Origin: Kocuria subflava
GTDB taxonomy: Bacteria > Actinomycetota > Actinomycetes > Actinomycetales > Micrococcaceae
Reading direction: 5' to 3'
Length of the DNA stretch: 49,496 nucleotides
Assembly (NCBI RefSeq): GCF_012163155.1
Contig: NZ_JAAVUN010000020.1
Location: 1-49,496, forward strand
The notes beneath the pieces are model-generated. The model had not been told where the DNA came from. It saw only the letters and a list, made by a program, of their open reading frames with translations, and ran no database searches. The position numbers and the translations under genes were made by a program. This document shows, piece by piece, positions 16,520 to 26,748 of this stretch. How positions within the stretch are numbered: position 1 is the stretch's first letter; each line of letters opens with the position of its first letter.

Positions 16520-17466
16520 CAGTCACACGCCGAAACCTCCTGCGGGGTGCGGGCAGCCTTGTGGTGGGCGGGGCCGTGGCACTGACGGTGACCACCCCGG
16601 TGCCCAGCAGAAGTGCCGTGGCGCGTGTGGTGGCCGGCCACCGGCGTGCAGGGGAACCCGTGGATCGGGGTCGGGTGACCTGGGGCCAGGACGATCAACG
16701 TCAGACGGGATGGCTTTTTGTACCGGACCCTGCTGCCTGGTCCGGTGGGTCCTTGACCCCCACCTACCCGGTGGCCGTGGTGATCCACGGAGGATCGTGG
16801 AGTGACACCTCAGACCCCAGCTACATGGCTGATATTGCCATTGACCTTGCGCGCTATGGCCTGGCCGTGTGGGTCCCCACCTACCGCGGGCTGCAAGGTC
16901 CCGGTGGCTGGCCGGAGACGTTCCAGGACGTCTCCGATGCCGTGGACTACGTACCGCAACTGGCCGATCTTGGGCGCTTCACCCCGGATCTGGAGCAGGT
17001 TCACCTGCTGGGACACAGTGCCGGGGGTCATTTGGCCACGTGGGCGGCCACTCGTAACAAGCTGCCCAGCGGTGCCCCGGGGGCGGATCCCGGCATCAAC
17101 GCCCGCAGCGTGACCTCCATGGCGGGACTCTACGACCTTGCCCTGGCGGAGGAACTGGATGGTGGAAACCTTGTGCGCGACCTGATGGGTGGGGTCACAC
17201 CGCAGGAGGATCCACAGCGTTACGACTGGGCCTCCCCCGCCGACCGCCTACCCCTGGAGATCCCGGTCAATGCCCTGCACGGTTCAGCCGATGAGGTCAT
17301 ACCGCTGGAAGCGGTCCAAGGCTTCTTGGACGACTTGGAGGCCACGGGAAACCCCGGAATGGTGGAGGTGCTGCCAGGGATCGGCCACGACGACTGGTCT
17401 GACGTCCTGGGGGAACCGTGGGCGCAGGCACGCATGGCTTTCCTGGACTGTGTGGGCAACCGCTGA
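16516..17466 (+). CDS. Tat-exported alpha/beta-hydrolase (esterase), paralogue 1
   Basis: 316 residues. The N-terminus TRRNLLRGAGSLVVGGAVAL is a Tat signal peptide. The mature part is an alpha/beta-hydrolase of the BD-FAE/kynurenine-formamidase-like group: oxyanion loop VVIHGGSW (about 92-99), YRGLQGPGGWPETFQDVSDA, nucleophile elbow LLGHSAGGHLATWAA, acid residue in LHGSADEVIP and the His in GIGHDDW. It is probably secreted and hydrolyses esters of unknown nature. Its start overlaps the sulfurtransferase stop and its stop overlaps the next paralogue's start (TGATG). The downstream gene is a diverged tandem duplicate. Two further relatives occur at 25.7 and 27.8 kb. Confidence 0.87.
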   Translation: MTVTRRNLLRGAGSLVVGGAVALTVTTPVPSRSAVARVVAGHRRAGEPVDRGRVTWGQDDQRQTGWLFVPDPAAWSGGSLTPTYPVAVVIHGGSWSDTSDPSYMADIAIDLARYGLAVWVPTYRGLQGPGGWPETFQDVSDAVDYVPQLADLGRFTPDLEQVHLLGHSAGGHLATWAATRNKLPSGAPGADPGINARSVTSMAGLYDLALAEELDGGNLVRDLMGGVTPQEDPQRYDWASPADRLPLEIPVNALHGSADEVIPLEAVQGFLDDLEATGNPGMVEVLPGIGHDDWSDVLGEPWAQARMAFLDCVGNR

Positions 17467-18428
17467 TGAGGCTGACGCGGCGCACCCTGATCACACTCGG
17501 CGCCCTGGTGGGCCTGGCCGGAACCGGGTTGGCCGGCAGCTCGGTCATGGGCACCGGTTCCGCCAATGCCCGTGTGGTGGCCGGGCGTCCGCGCGCCGGT
17601 ACGCCCGCTGAAACCTGGATCCAATGGGGTGCGGACCCAGAACGTCAGACCGGGCAGCTGTTCCTGCCGGACCCACAGCATTGGAGTGGTGCAGATCCGC
17701 AACCCACCTACCCCGTGATCATGTTCATCCACGGCGGAGGATGGACGGACAAGTCAGGGCCCCTTTACTGTGAGGCCGCCGCCCGTGACCTTGCCCGTTA
17801 CGGGGTGGCGGTGTGGCTACCCACCTACCGCGGGATCCCGTCACCGGGTGGTTGGCCCATGACCTTCCAGGACGTCTCCGATGCCCTGGACCATGTGGCC
17901 AGGCTGGGGGAACACGCAGATTTCCGCCCTGACCTGGACCGGGTGCATCTGACGGGCCACAGTGCCGGTGGGCACCTGGCCGCCTGGGTGGCGGCCCGTG
18001 ACCAGCTTCCCGCCTCCATGCCTGGTGGCCGCAACACGCACGACGACGCCCGCCTGAGTGTCCGCAGCACCACCCCGTTGGCGGGGGTCCTGGACTTTGA
18101 GAAAGCCGTGAACGAGGACAACGACCAATGGGTGGTGGACGTGATGGGTGGTCGTCCGGAGGAGCTACCCGAGCTTTACAGGGCACTGTCACCGATTGAC
18201 CGGTTGCCCATGGACATCCCGGTCAACGTGCTGCACGGCAAGGCAGACACAGTGGTGCCGGTTTCCACGCTGCGGGACTACATCAGCAAGCACGCAAACA
18301 CTGGCAACGCAGGACGAGTGGTGCTGATGGACGGGGTGGAGCACAACGACTGGGTGGACATCCATCACCGCGCATGGGCCGTGGCCCGTGAGGTGTGCCT
18401 GGCCAGTGTGGGCACGGGCAACCGCTGA
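17466..18428 (+). CDS. Tat-exported alpha/beta-hydrolase (esterase), paralogue 2
   Basis: 320 residues from the ATG at 17466, which overlaps the preceding stop. Tat signal LTRRTLITLGALVGLAGTGL, followed by ARVVAGRPRAGTPAETW, almost the same join as in paralogue 1 (ARVVAGHRRAGEPVD). Motifs: FIHGGGWTDKSG, PTYRGIPSPGGWPMTFQDVS, LTGHSAGGHLAAWVAA, LHGKADTVVP and VEHNDWVD. Compared with paralogue 1 it has a longer loop after the nucleophile (PGGRNTHDDARLSVRS), and this loop contains an (ACG)3 tract. Tandem duplication followed by divergence is the likely origin. A strong bidirectional hairpin follows. Confidence 0.87.
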   Translation: MRLTRRTLITLGALVGLAGTGLAGSSVMGTGSANARVVAGRPRAGTPAETWIQWGADPERQTGQLFLPDPQHWSGADPQPTYPVIMFIHGGGWTDKSGPLYCEAAARDLARYGVAVWLPTYRGIPSPGGWPMTFQDVSDALDHVARLGEHADFRPDLDRVHLTGHSAGGHLAAWVAARDQLPASMPGGRNTHDDARLSVRSTTPLAGVLDFEKAVNEDNDQWVVDVMGGRPEELPELYRALSPIDRLPMDIPVNVLHGKADTVVPVSTLRDYISKHANTGNAGRVVLMDGVEHNDWVDIHHRAWAVAREVCLASVGTGNR

Positions 18429-18444
18429 GTGTGAAAGCCGGTGA

Positions 18445-18485
18445 CAGTTTGGTACGCCATCACGTGCTGATGGCGTACCAAGCTG
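18445..18485. terminator. bidirectional terminator between convergent genes
   Basis: 18-nt arms (18445-18462 and 18468-18485) pair with a single G-U-type difference around CGTGC. It separates the esterase operon from the minus-strand membrane protein gene. Confidence 0.75.
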
Positions 18486-18512
18486 ACGTGGGCTTGCGGC
18501 AGTTGTGGAACC

Positions 18513-19217
18513 TCACGGGTTCCACAGGAAATGCCCGAACAACAGCCGGTCGAGTGCATCCACGGCCAGCACCAGGGCAGCAGCCAGGATCAACGCGGTG
18601 GCCAGGGCACTGGCTGTCGGAGCTGCCCGCAGCCACCCGGCACGCATGATCTCAGCCAGGCGGCGGTAGCGTCCCAGACCCACCGCCGCGGCCAGGATCA
18701 CCAGCGGAAACTGGGAGAGTGCGGCCCAGATCAACCACCCGGCCACATTCAGGGCCAGAGGCGCATGACCGGCCTGGACCACCTGCACGTCAAAGGCAGG
18801 ATCGCCCACCACAACAGCCACGAACCCCAGGCCGATCACCGCAAGACCTCGGTTCATGCCGCCCTCGGTCTCAGAGGTTTCCTGGGGGAGTTGACCACGG
18901 GCACGACGTCGGCGGTGTGACTTACGCAGCCGCAACAGGCCCCAGGCCAGGATCACTGCGGCCAGCGCCAGCTCGATCCAGGCGGCCAGGTCCCCGGAGC
19001 GGGCCAGATGGAGCCAGTGGACGTCTCGGATCCGTGGCCCGAGCACTCCGGAGAGCAGCAAACCCCACAGGGCGGTGCCACCCACCACGATCCCGGTGAA
19101 CGTGAGCACGGAGCGTCGCCGTACTCCGGCCCCCAATGCTCCCAGTGCGATCAGGAACGTGGCGGGATCAAAACCCGCCAGACCAGCTGCGGCACTGGCC
19201 GGCAGGAAGGAGGTCAC
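18513..19217 (-). CDS. multi-pass membrane protein, GAP/LysE-superfamily-like
   Basis: 234 residues with about six membrane segments and a charged cytoplasmic loop in the middle (KSHRRRRARGQLPQET). The first half (GFDPATFLIALGALGAGVRR, then VLTFTGIVVGGTALWGLLLSG) resembles GAP/Sap-type proteins of the LysE superfamily, which in mycobacteria move glycolipids or sulfolipids to the surface. The similarity is at the level of layout, so the assignment is tentative. Its ATG overlaps the stop of the upstream esterase (ATGA), so it is in the same operon and probably works on the same envelope process as the esterase and the divergent lysX. Confidence 0.6.
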   Translation of the reverse strand: MTSFLPASAAAGLAGFDPATFLIALGALGAGVRRRSVLTFTGIVVGGTALWGLLLSGVLGPRIRDVHWLHLARSGDLAAWIELALAAVILAWGLLRLRKSHRRRRARGQLPQETSETEGGMNRGLAVIGLGFVAVVVGDPAFDVQVVQAGHAPLALNVAGWLIWAALSQFPLVILAAAVGLGRYRRLAEIMRAGWLRAAPTASALATALILAAALVLAVDALDRLLFGHFLWNP

Positions 19218-20372
19218 GCGGACTCAGGGGCGAACCAGGGGGAGACCTGCCCCAACCAGGCCAAGGAGTCCTGCTGGGGTTGAATCCACACCGGGGTGCG
19301 GTGCCCACCGGTCTGGGAGAAACTGGTCACCAGGGAGGTGGGGGCGGCCACGGACGGCTTGAATTTGTTCAAAGCATCCACGGCGGGCTGGTCCTGACCG
19401 GCGGCAAAAGCCCACAGGCCGATGTCAGGCTTCTGCTCCTGAGCCACCTTGTCCAGCTGGTACTTGGGATCCTTGGGATCGTCCTGCTGCTGGTCCTTGG
19501 AGTATTCGGGGGCAAAATACCCGGCCAGGGAAATGCCCCAGCCGTACTGGTCCGGGTGGCGCATGGAAACCATGGCTGAGCACCAACCGCCGGCACTGTA
19601 ACCGGTGGTGGCCCAGGCTTTGCGGTCGCTGATGGTGCGCAAATTGGTGGTGATCCAGCTGCGCAGGTCCGTGGTGATCCAGGTTTCCCACTGTCCGGAC
19701 TTGCCATCCACGCACTCGGTGTCAGCGTTGTTGGGGAACACCTGGGGGAAGACCATGATGGGGGCCTGCATGGCGTTGTTCTTCACGTCGTGCATGACCA
19801 GTTCATTGATCTTCATCTCATCCCGGTAGGTGCTGGTGGATCCCGGCACTCCGGGGAACCCCACCACCACCGGATAGGAACGGTCCGGTGTTTCCACGTA
19901 TTTGGGGGGCAACCCACACCAGAGCATCCACTGTCAGTTGGGTTTTGCTGCCTGAGGTGGGGGAGATCTTCACGGACAACCACTGCCCGGAATCATCCTG
20001 GGAATTCACGGTCCCCAGTGCCGGGTTGGATTGGGGATTGCGCTGGAGATTGGTCAGATTCCCTCCGGTCTTTTCCTGGAAATTGGCGCTTTGGGCCAGC
20101 GTTGCCCCGTAATCATTGGAGGTGATGTGGCCGATGTCGTTGTTGGCCCACAGATCACCCCACGCCCCGTACCAGTTGTTGTCCCGGTTCAGGTACAGGA
20201 AGACGGTGGACAGGGCCAGGAACATCACCAGCATCAGCACCACAGCTTGCTCCAGGTACTTGCGAATGCCGGGACCACGTCTGCGGGGCAGCACCAGCAA
20301 TGCCACCAGGAGAAACACCCCAAACAGCACCGCAGAGGTGATCAGAATTGGCAACCCGGTGATGGTGAACAT
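19214..20372 (-). pseudogene. membrane-anchored esterase next to lysX, interrupted by a +1 frameshift
   Basis: Starts at 20372 with two membrane helices (about 5-28 and 40-60), then an extracytoplasmic domain. The first frame reads ...TVDALVWVAPQIRGN and is out of register; the second frame starts in LVWCGLPPKYVETPDRSYP and continues as an esterase-D/antigen-85-like alpha/beta-hydrolase with the nucleophile elbow ATTGYSAGGWCSAMVS and a C-terminal SFSQTGGHRTPVW. One surplus G in the short G-run at 19913-19915 (complement CCC) explains the shift: without it the text is LVWLPPKYVETP. Esterases of this kind commonly stand beside lysX in actinobacteria. A real inactivation and a sequencing slip cannot be told apart here. 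Total coding length without the shift is about 385 residues. Confidence 0.7.
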
Positions 20373-20596
20373 GAGGTCCTAGATGTCTGGGGGGCTGGAT
20401 GGTCCCGGAGTGAAAGCAAGCAGCGGCCCGGCACGTTTGCCGATCGGCCCCCAAAATTATGTACCCAGTTTGCCGGGGTTGGTTGACGCTCGGCAACAAA
20501 CCAGGCACCTCCAGGTACTACGGAGCACTTGATCTGCGAACTTCCGGAAAGCGTCTCGGGTTTTCTCGGTTTCCGCGGATAGGACAATATTGACCA

Positions 20597-20618
20597 GTGT
20601 TTGTGAACCCACAAACAC
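20597..20618. promoter_or_regulatory. perfect 9-bp inverted repeat upstream of lysX
   Basis: GTGTTTGTG and CACAAACAC are separated by AACC. The site ends 39 bp before the lysX GTG and lies in the divergent lysX/esterase region. It may be an operator or a 5'-UTR hairpin. The rest of the 285-bp region is less GC-rich than the genes and probably holds both promoters; I could not place them. Confidence 0.4.
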
Positions 20619-20657
20619 CTGCTTGGGCATCAAGGCACCCTGATCGGAAGGACTCCC

Positions 20658-23600
20658 GTGCCACTTGCGTCCCGACCCAAATCCCCAGGTGGGTACGACC
20701 CTGCGGGGGAACGCCTGGCGCGTGTTCTGACATGGGTCTGGACCCTTGCCGCCGTGGTGGCCGTGGCGCTGTGGATCCTGCGCATCACAGGACCCCTGAC
20801 CGTGGTGCCGGTGATTGTGTTCGGAGCTCTCAACATTCCGGTCACACCGTCCCTGGTGTCCGTGATCCTGGTGGCCCTGGTGGCTGCCGCCCTGATGCGA
20901 CGCATGCGCCTGGCTCTGGTGGCTGTGATGGTCTTCAGCGTGTTCGGCACGACCGTGTCCTTGCTGATCCTGACGGACAACTGGATCTGGAACGCCAGTA
21001 CCCACGGCATGTTCCCGTACGCCGTGCACATGATCATTGAGGCCACCGGCATTGTGGTGGGTGGTCTGACCCTGGTGGCAGCCGTCCGCTCCTGGAAGGC
21101 CTTCCCCGCGCGCACAAGACCCGGGGCCATCTGGGTGGCTGCCGTGATCGGTACGGCAGGGTTGGCCGTGGCGCTGGTGCTCACACAGGCCTTGATCGTG
21201 GCCACCACACAAGCCGGATGGACGCAGTTCAATGAGCTGGGGCGGGTCTTCTGGGCGGCCATGGGGTCGCATCAGGGAGGGTGGCGCCACATCGACGCCG
21301 TCCCACCTTGGGTGCAGGAGATCATTGCCATCTTGTTGGCCCTGGTACTGGTGATCACCGTATGGACTCTGTTGCGTGCAGGCCGACGTTCTGCGCAGTG
21401 GACCGGTGACGGTGAGATCAAGCTCCGTGAACTGCTGGCCGGGCACGGAGATCTGGACTCCTTGGGATGGTTTGCCACCCGCCGGGACAAGGAGGCTGTG
21501 TTTTCCCCGGACGGGCGTGCCGCGGTGACGTTTCGGACCATCGGCTCCGTGAGCCTGGCCTCAGGGGACCCTGTGGGTGATCATGCTGCGTGGCCCCATG
21601 CCATTGCCGAGTGGAAGGCCCACGCCCGGACCTACGGATATCTGCTGGGTGTGGTTTCAGCCAGTGAAGCCGGTGCACGCGCTTACGCCAACCGGGACGC
21701 CGAAGGTGCGGGTCTGGCGGTGACCTCTATGGAGGATGAAGCCGTGCTGCACGCGGACCGTTTCACCCTGGGTTCAACGGACATGACGGAAGTGCGCCGG
21801 GCCGTGCGGCGTGCTCGCCGGGATGGCTTGACAGCCACCGTGGAGCACCATCGGGACCTGGAATCTGGCGAACTGGCGCACCTTGGTGTGTTGGCGGACC
21901 GCTAGCGTGGCGGGGAACCTGACCGTGGGTTCTCCATGGCGCTGAACAGGTGGGGAGACCCGGGGGACGGGCGCTGCGTCGTCGTCGTGGCCCGTGATGC
22001 CGGTGGGGAGCCGGTGGGGGTTGTTGTCCTCTGTGCCGTGGGGGCGGCGCGGGCTGTCTCTGGACGTGATGCGGCGCAGCCCGCAGGCCCCCAACGGAGT
22101 TTCCGAGTTCATGATTGCGGAGCTCATGCGCCAGGCCGAGCAGCTGGGCGTGTCCAAGGTGTCCCTGAACTTTGCCATGTTCCGCAGTGTGTTTGCGGAT
22201 GCGGACCGCCTGGGTGCCGGGGTGATGACCCGGTTCAACTCCGGGCTGCTGGGGTGGGTGGACAGGTTCTTCCAGATGGAGAAGCTCTACCGGTTCAATG
22301 ACAAGTTCCGCCCGGACTGGGTGCCCCGTTATGCCGTGTACGAGAACCTGTTGACACTGCCCTGCGTGGCGCTGGCTGCGGGTGTGGCCGAAGGATTCGT
22401 GCCGAGCCTGTGGCCGGCCGGAGCCCGTGGCGTCCACGGCCATGACGGCCACCGGCTCACAGCGCAGCAGCAGGAACAAGTGCGCCTGATCGAGCAGCGT
22501 GCCCTGGACCCACAGGCTGACCACGAGCTGCTGAACGAACTCGGACCCCGCCGCACCCCGGAGGAGCTGCACCGCAGGGAGCACGCCCAGGCGCTGGCCC
22601 AGGCCGGTGCGCCGCCGTGGCCGGTGGGTCTGTTGGAGGTCCAACCGTTGTCCGTGGCGCAGGACGCGCTGGGGGGTCCGGGCAGGCAGTTGCGGTTTTC
22701 CGGCCGTGTTCGCAGCCGCCGTGATCACGGCGGGGTCCAGTTCCTGACGTTGACCGAGGCCGGTCAGCAACTCCAGGTGGTCATGGAGCGTGAGGCCATG
22801 GGGGAGCACCACTTCAACCTGCTCACCCACGCCCTGGATCTGGGGGACATTGTTGTGGTGGACGGCGTGGTGGGGCATTCCCGCAACGGCACGCCGTCAG
22901 TGATGGCTCACGGCGTGACCGTGGCCGCAAAGTCCCTGCGACCCGTCCCGTTCACCGGCTTTGAGGACCCCGAATCCCGGTTGCGGCACCGCTCCATGGA
23001 TCTGGTGGTCCACCCGGACCGGCTCGAGTTGCTGCATCAACGCACCACCGTGATTCAAACCGTGCGCCAGTTCCCGCTGGATGCCGGACTGCGGGAGGTG
23101 GAGACCCCTGTGCTCAACACGGTGCACGGTGGGGCGTCGGTCCGCCCGTTCCGCACCTGGATCAACGCCTACGGCATGGGCCTGAGCTTGCGGATCGCGC
23201 CCGAGCTCTACCTCAAGTGACTCCTGGTGGGTGGTTACGGGCCGTTGTTCGAGGTGGCCCGCAACTTCCGCAACGAGGGTGCCGATGCCACCCTTAACCC
23301 CGAGTTCACGGCCCTGGAGGCCTACATTCCGTGGGCGGACTACACCACCATGCGGCATCTGACGGAGGCCATGGTCAAGGCCGCCGCCACCGCCCTCTAC
23401 GGTCGCCCCGAACTGCCCCTGGTGGACGTTCACGCCTCCTCCGGACAGGCTTCTGCCGGACACGACGACGACGCCCCACGCACCATCGACATCTCCGGCA
23501 CCTGGCGGGTGCGTACCGTCACAGAAGCTGTGTCCGAGGCCGTGGGGCAGGAAGTCTCCGTGGACACGGACATTGACGTTCTTCTGAACCTGGCCCGCCA

Positions 23601-24054
23601 GCACAACGTGCCCGTGGGCCCGGGCATGGGCGCCGGGGCCGTGCTGGAGGAGCTCTATGGGGAACTGGTGGAGCCCAACACCTTGGAACCCACCTTCTAC
23701 TGTGACTTCCCGGAGGAAACCTCCCCGCTGACCGCTCCTCACCGCACCAAACCCGGGCTGGTGGAGCGCTGGGACCTGGTGGTGGGCGGCATGGAGCTCG
23801 GCACGGCCTATTCGGAGATGACCGACCCCGTGGAGCAGCGGCGCAGGATCACCCAACAGTCCCTCAAGGCAGCCGCGGGGGACCCGGAGGCCATGGAGAT
23901 CGACCACGATTTCCTCAACGCCCTGGAACTCGGCATGCCACCCACAGGTGGTCTGGGGATCGGCTTGGATCGGTTGGTCATGGTGCTCACGGGCACCACC
24001 ATTCGCGATGTCCTGGCCTTCCCGTTCGTGCGCCCGGAGCAACCCCGTAGCTGA
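20658..24054 (+). pseudogene. lysX: lysX: bifunctional lysylphosphatidylglycerol synthetase/lysyl-tRNA synthetase, broken in three places
   Basis: LysX charges tRNA with lysine and moves it to phosphatidylglycerol, making the membrane less sensitive to cationic peptides. Part 1 (20658-21905) has about seven membrane helices and the start of the DUF2156 transferase domain (DGEIKLRELLAGHGDLDSLG). Part 2 carries the rest of that domain (VPWGRRGLSLDVMRRSPQAP) and the OB fold. Part 3 is the class II synthetase core (FEVARNFRNEGADATLNPEF, GGLGIGLDRLVMVLTG). Lesions: TAG at 21903-21905 where the same frame resumes RGGEPDRGFSMALNRWGD; one extra G in the run 22016-22020; TGA at 23218-23220 in APELYLK-stop-LLVGGYGP. 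The OB/synthetase part has an unusual insertion (SSGQASAGHDDDAPRT) with an (ACG)4 tract. The GTG start has GGAAGGA upstream. A functional housekeeping LysRS must be elsewhere. Confidence 0.85.
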
Positions 24055-24109
24055 TGGCAACCCTGTAGCTGCAAGCAACCCTGCGGTTAAGAGCAATGGC
24101 GCAGCTGAG
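24038..24109 (+). repeat. degenerate 18-bp tandem repeats over the lysX stop codon
   Basis: Four 18-bp units begin at 24038, 24056, 24074 and 24092, each starting (A/G)GCAA and most with CCCTG or CCCCG behind it. The lysX TGA lies in the first unit. In one other frame they read as six-residue units (SNPVAD, GNPVAA, SNPAVK, SNGAAE). Confidence 0.7.
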
Positions 24110-24179
24110 GGCAACGGCCCGCGGTGTGAGCTTCAACGGTTTGCGTGGGTGCTGTGTCTGACCCATAGACTGCCTAGCC

Positions 24180-25640
24180 GTGAGTCACGGAAAACGCAGG
24201 ATCTCAGCAGCGGGGGCAGCAACTGCTCGTGCTGCCGGGCGCGCCGTGGCTCCCTTTTCTCACGCCGGGTATCCGCGGCTGGCCCTGGCCATGTTGGCCA
24301 TGGTGTTGGGCCAGGGGACCTGGGCCGTCACCATCATTTTCCAAGTCATGGCCAACGACGGCGGCCCCGCCGCCCTGTCCGGTGTCACTGCTGTGGGCGC
24401 TGGTGGTCTGGTGGTGTTTGCCCTGGTGGGCGGGGTGGCAGCGGACAGTCTGCCACCACATCGTGTGCTCTTGGCGGTGTGCGCAACCAACACGGTGGTG
24501 GTCTGCCTGGTGACCTATCTCAGTGCCACCCAACAGTTGGCGCTGTGGCAGTTGGCGGCTGCCGCGTTCATCATTTTTGCCGGGGTGGGCATGTTCTACC
24601 CGTCCTATTCAGCCTCCCTGCCCCGGTTGTTGCCCGCGGAGAAACTGCTGGCCGCCAACGGGGTGGAAGGATCCGCGCGTCCCCTGCTGCAAACGGCTGC
24701 CGGGCCCGCCATGGCAGGCCTGTTGGTGGCCGCCTGGGGTCCATGGGCCGGATTCGCCGCCGTGGCACTGTGCGGGGTGTTCTCCGTGGCCGCCCTTCTG
24801 GGGCTCGAGGTGCCGTCCCTGGAGCAGGTGGAGAAACGGCGTCGAACTGAAGTTGCTGAAGCCGGGGAAGCTGCTGATGCGGACAAGGCGCCCCACACCG
24901 ATTCCACGGAACCGCCTGTTCACACCGGGCCCATCAACATCACGGGAATCGGCGTGGAGGTGGCCGGCTCCGGTGCTCCGGTGGAGCCTGCGGCAGCACC
25001 CCGGGGACCGTTCGCCAAGGTGGTGGCCGACCTGATGGAGGGTGTGCACTACACGGTGCGCACACCCTGGTTGCTGGGCACCTTGGTGTTTGCGGTGGTG
25101 GCCATCTTCTTCTTCCTGGGTCCTCTGGAAGTTCTGCTGCCGTTTGTGGTTCGGGACAATTTTGGGGCCGGTGAAGCGGAGTTCGGTTTGCTGCTGGCCG
25201 TCACCGGTGTCTCCTCCGCCATCGGAGCCATGATCACTGCCGGATTGTCCTACCCGCGGCGGTATCTGACGTTGATCGTGCTGGTCTGGGGTTTCGGCAC
25301 CCTGCCGCTGGCGATCGTGGGCTACACCCACTCCTGGGCCGTCATGGTGGTCATCCTGGTGATTGTGGGCGCATCCGATGGCATCGGCCAGGTGCTGTGG
25401 GGGACCCTGCTGCAGCGGCGCGTTCCCGGCCGGATGTTGGGCCGGGTCTCCAGCTTGGACTTTTTCGTCTCCCTGTTGTTGCTGCCGGTCTCCATGGCCT
25501 TGGTCGGCCCCCTGGCCACGGTCATGCCCATCCCGGTCATTTTTGTGATCGCGGCCATAGTTCCAGCGGTCGCCGCCGTCATGGTGTGGTGGATTGCGGG
25601 CATGGCTAGGGATGAAGTGGACAATCCCCTGCGCAGCTGA
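24180..25640 (+). CDS. MFS exporter, EntS/drug-efflux type
   Basis: 486 residues from a GTG, with 12 predicted membrane segments in two bundles. Features of the drug:H+ antiporter/EntS-like group: YPRLALAMLAMVLGQGTWAV, DSLPPHRVL (loop 2-3 motif, where the family has DRxxRR), ANGVEGSARPLLQTAAGPAM, and GRVSSLDFFVSLLLLPVSM in the second half. The central loop (about 210-280) is long, acidic and Pro/Ala-rich. Such proteins export siderophores or drugs. It follows the broken lysX on the same strand without an obvious terminator, so expression may be linked. The substrate cannot be assigned. Confidence 0.85.
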   Translation: MSHGKRRISAAGAATARAAGRAVAPFSHAGYPRLALAMLAMVLGQGTWAVTIIFQVMANDGGPAALSGVTAVGAGGLVVFALVGGVAADSLPPHRVLLAVCATNTVVVCLVTYLSATQQLALWQLAAAAFIIFAGVGMFYPSYSASLPRLLPAEKLLAANGVEGSARPLLQTAAGPAMAGLLVAAWGPWAGFAAVALCGVFSVAALLGLEVPSLEQVEKRRRTEVAEAGEAADADKAPHTDSTEPPVHTGPINITGIGVEVAGSGAPVEPAAAPRGPFAKVVADLMEGVHYTVRTPWLLGTLVFAVVAIFFFLGPLEVLLPFVVRDNFGAGEAEFGLLLAVTGVSSAIGAMITAGLSYPRRYLTLIVLVWGFGTLPLAIVGYTHSWAVMVVILVIVGASDGIGQVLWGTLLQRRVPGRMLGRVSSLDFFVSLLLLPVSMALVGPLATVMPIPVIFVIAAIVPAVAAVMVWWIAGMARDEVDNPLRS

Positions 25641-25681
25641 GGACACTGGGGTTCCCCAAGTCACCAAAGCCAGGTACGTGA

Positions 25682-26716
25682 ATGTCCCCTCGTGCGCCCC
25701 GCACCGTCTCCCCGCCCAACAACCCGTCTTCGCATGCCTTCCGACGCCGTGACCTGCTCAGCGGGGTGGGAATGGCCGCCAGCATGGCGCTGGTGGGTTG
25801 TGGTTCCCCCGCAGCGGATGGCCAGGAGACAGCGGAGTCACCCACGGCGTCGTCGTCACCCAAACCCACGGTTCAGCCCACTGACCCGCCGCTGAAGATC
25901 CAAACGGGGACCAGGTACGACGTCGCTGAGGCAGTCATGCTGCCCTACGGCCAGGACGCTGCTCGGCAGTACGGCGAACTGTACGTGCCGCAGGAGCTGC
26001 CCAAGAACGTCAAAGTTCCCGTGGTCATGCTGCTGCACGGGGGCAGTTGGAAGAACAGTTCCACGCTGAACTACATGCGCGCGATCGCACGGAACATGGC
26101 CTCCTACGGGGTGGTCGCCTGGAACGTCGAGTACCGCGGGATCGGCGGCGGGGGAGGGTGGCCCAACACGTTCACCGACGTCGCGGCAGCCATGGACCAC
26201 GTACCGCGCCTGGCCCAACACATTGGGCGGGAGATTGATCGCAAACGGTTCGTTCTCAGCGGGCACAGTGCCGGTGGGCATCTGGCCGCATGGGCTGCCT
26301 CACGGCACGTCAGGGGCTCCCAGCAACCCGGCGGCTGGCCCGTGCTGCGTCCATCAGCTTGTGTGGCTTTCGCCGGGGTGTATGACCTGGTCTACGCGCA
26401 ACAGAGCGGGCACCGTCAAATGGTCAATCTGATGGGTGGCACACCGGCTCAGGTTCCCGTGAACTACGACCTTGCATCCCCGATCGACAACATTCCGGAC
26501 CAGGTCAAGTTCACCTGCTGCCACGGCACCACGGATTCCGTGGTCCCCATTGCCCAGACGTACAACTACGCCGCCATGGGGAAGAGCAAGGGGAACCCTG
26601 CGGAGACACTGATTCTGCTGGACACGGATCATCTTGCGTGGACCAAACCGGAGACCTACGCCTATGCGGTGGGTCAGCAGAAATTGCTGGACGCCGTCAT
26701 GACGGCGGGTGCCTGA
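25682..26716 (+). CDS. Tat-type lipoprotein alpha/beta-hydrolase (esterase), paralogue 3
   Basis: 344 residues. Signal region FRRRDLLSGVGMAASMALVG then Cys: twin arginines plus lipobox, so probably a Tat-exported lipoprotein. A Thr/Ser/Pro linker (about 42-70) follows. Catalytic elements: LLHGGSWKNSS, NVEYRGIGGGGGWPNTFTDV, LSGHSAGGHLAAWAAS, CHGTTDSVVP and the His in LDTDHLAWT. It is clearly related to the tandem pair at 16.5-18.4 kb but belongs to a lipid-anchored subgroup with the pseudogene at 26749-27763, to which it is convergent. It may act on cell-surface esters; the substrate is unknown. Confidence 0.87.
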   Translation: MSPRAPRTVSPPNNPSSHAFRRRDLLSGVGMAASMALVGCGSPAADGQETAESPTASSSPKPTVQPTDPPLKIQTGTRYDVAEAVMLPYGQDAARQYGELYVPQELPKNVKVPVVMLLHGGSWKNSSTLNYMRAIARNMASYGVVAWNVEYRGIGGGGGWPNTFTDVAAAMDHVPRLAQHIGREIDRKRFVLSGHSAGGHLAAWAASRHVRGSQQPGGWPVLRPSACVAFAGVYDLVYAQQSGHRQMVNLMGGTPAQVPVNYDLASPIDNIPDQVKFTCCHGTTDSVVPIAQTYNYAAMGKSKGNPAETLILLDTDHLAWTKPETYAYAVGQQKLLDAVMTAGA

Positions 26717-26748
26717 GCACCGCGCTCAGGTCGCGGGGTGGAGAGCGG

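Noticed and set aside
8088-23220. Programmed stop-codon readthrough or recoding of TAG/TGA/TAA in benE, the APC gene and lysX
   Set aside because: Three different stop codons replace different residues, and frameshifts occur in the same genes; mutation or sequence error is simpler.
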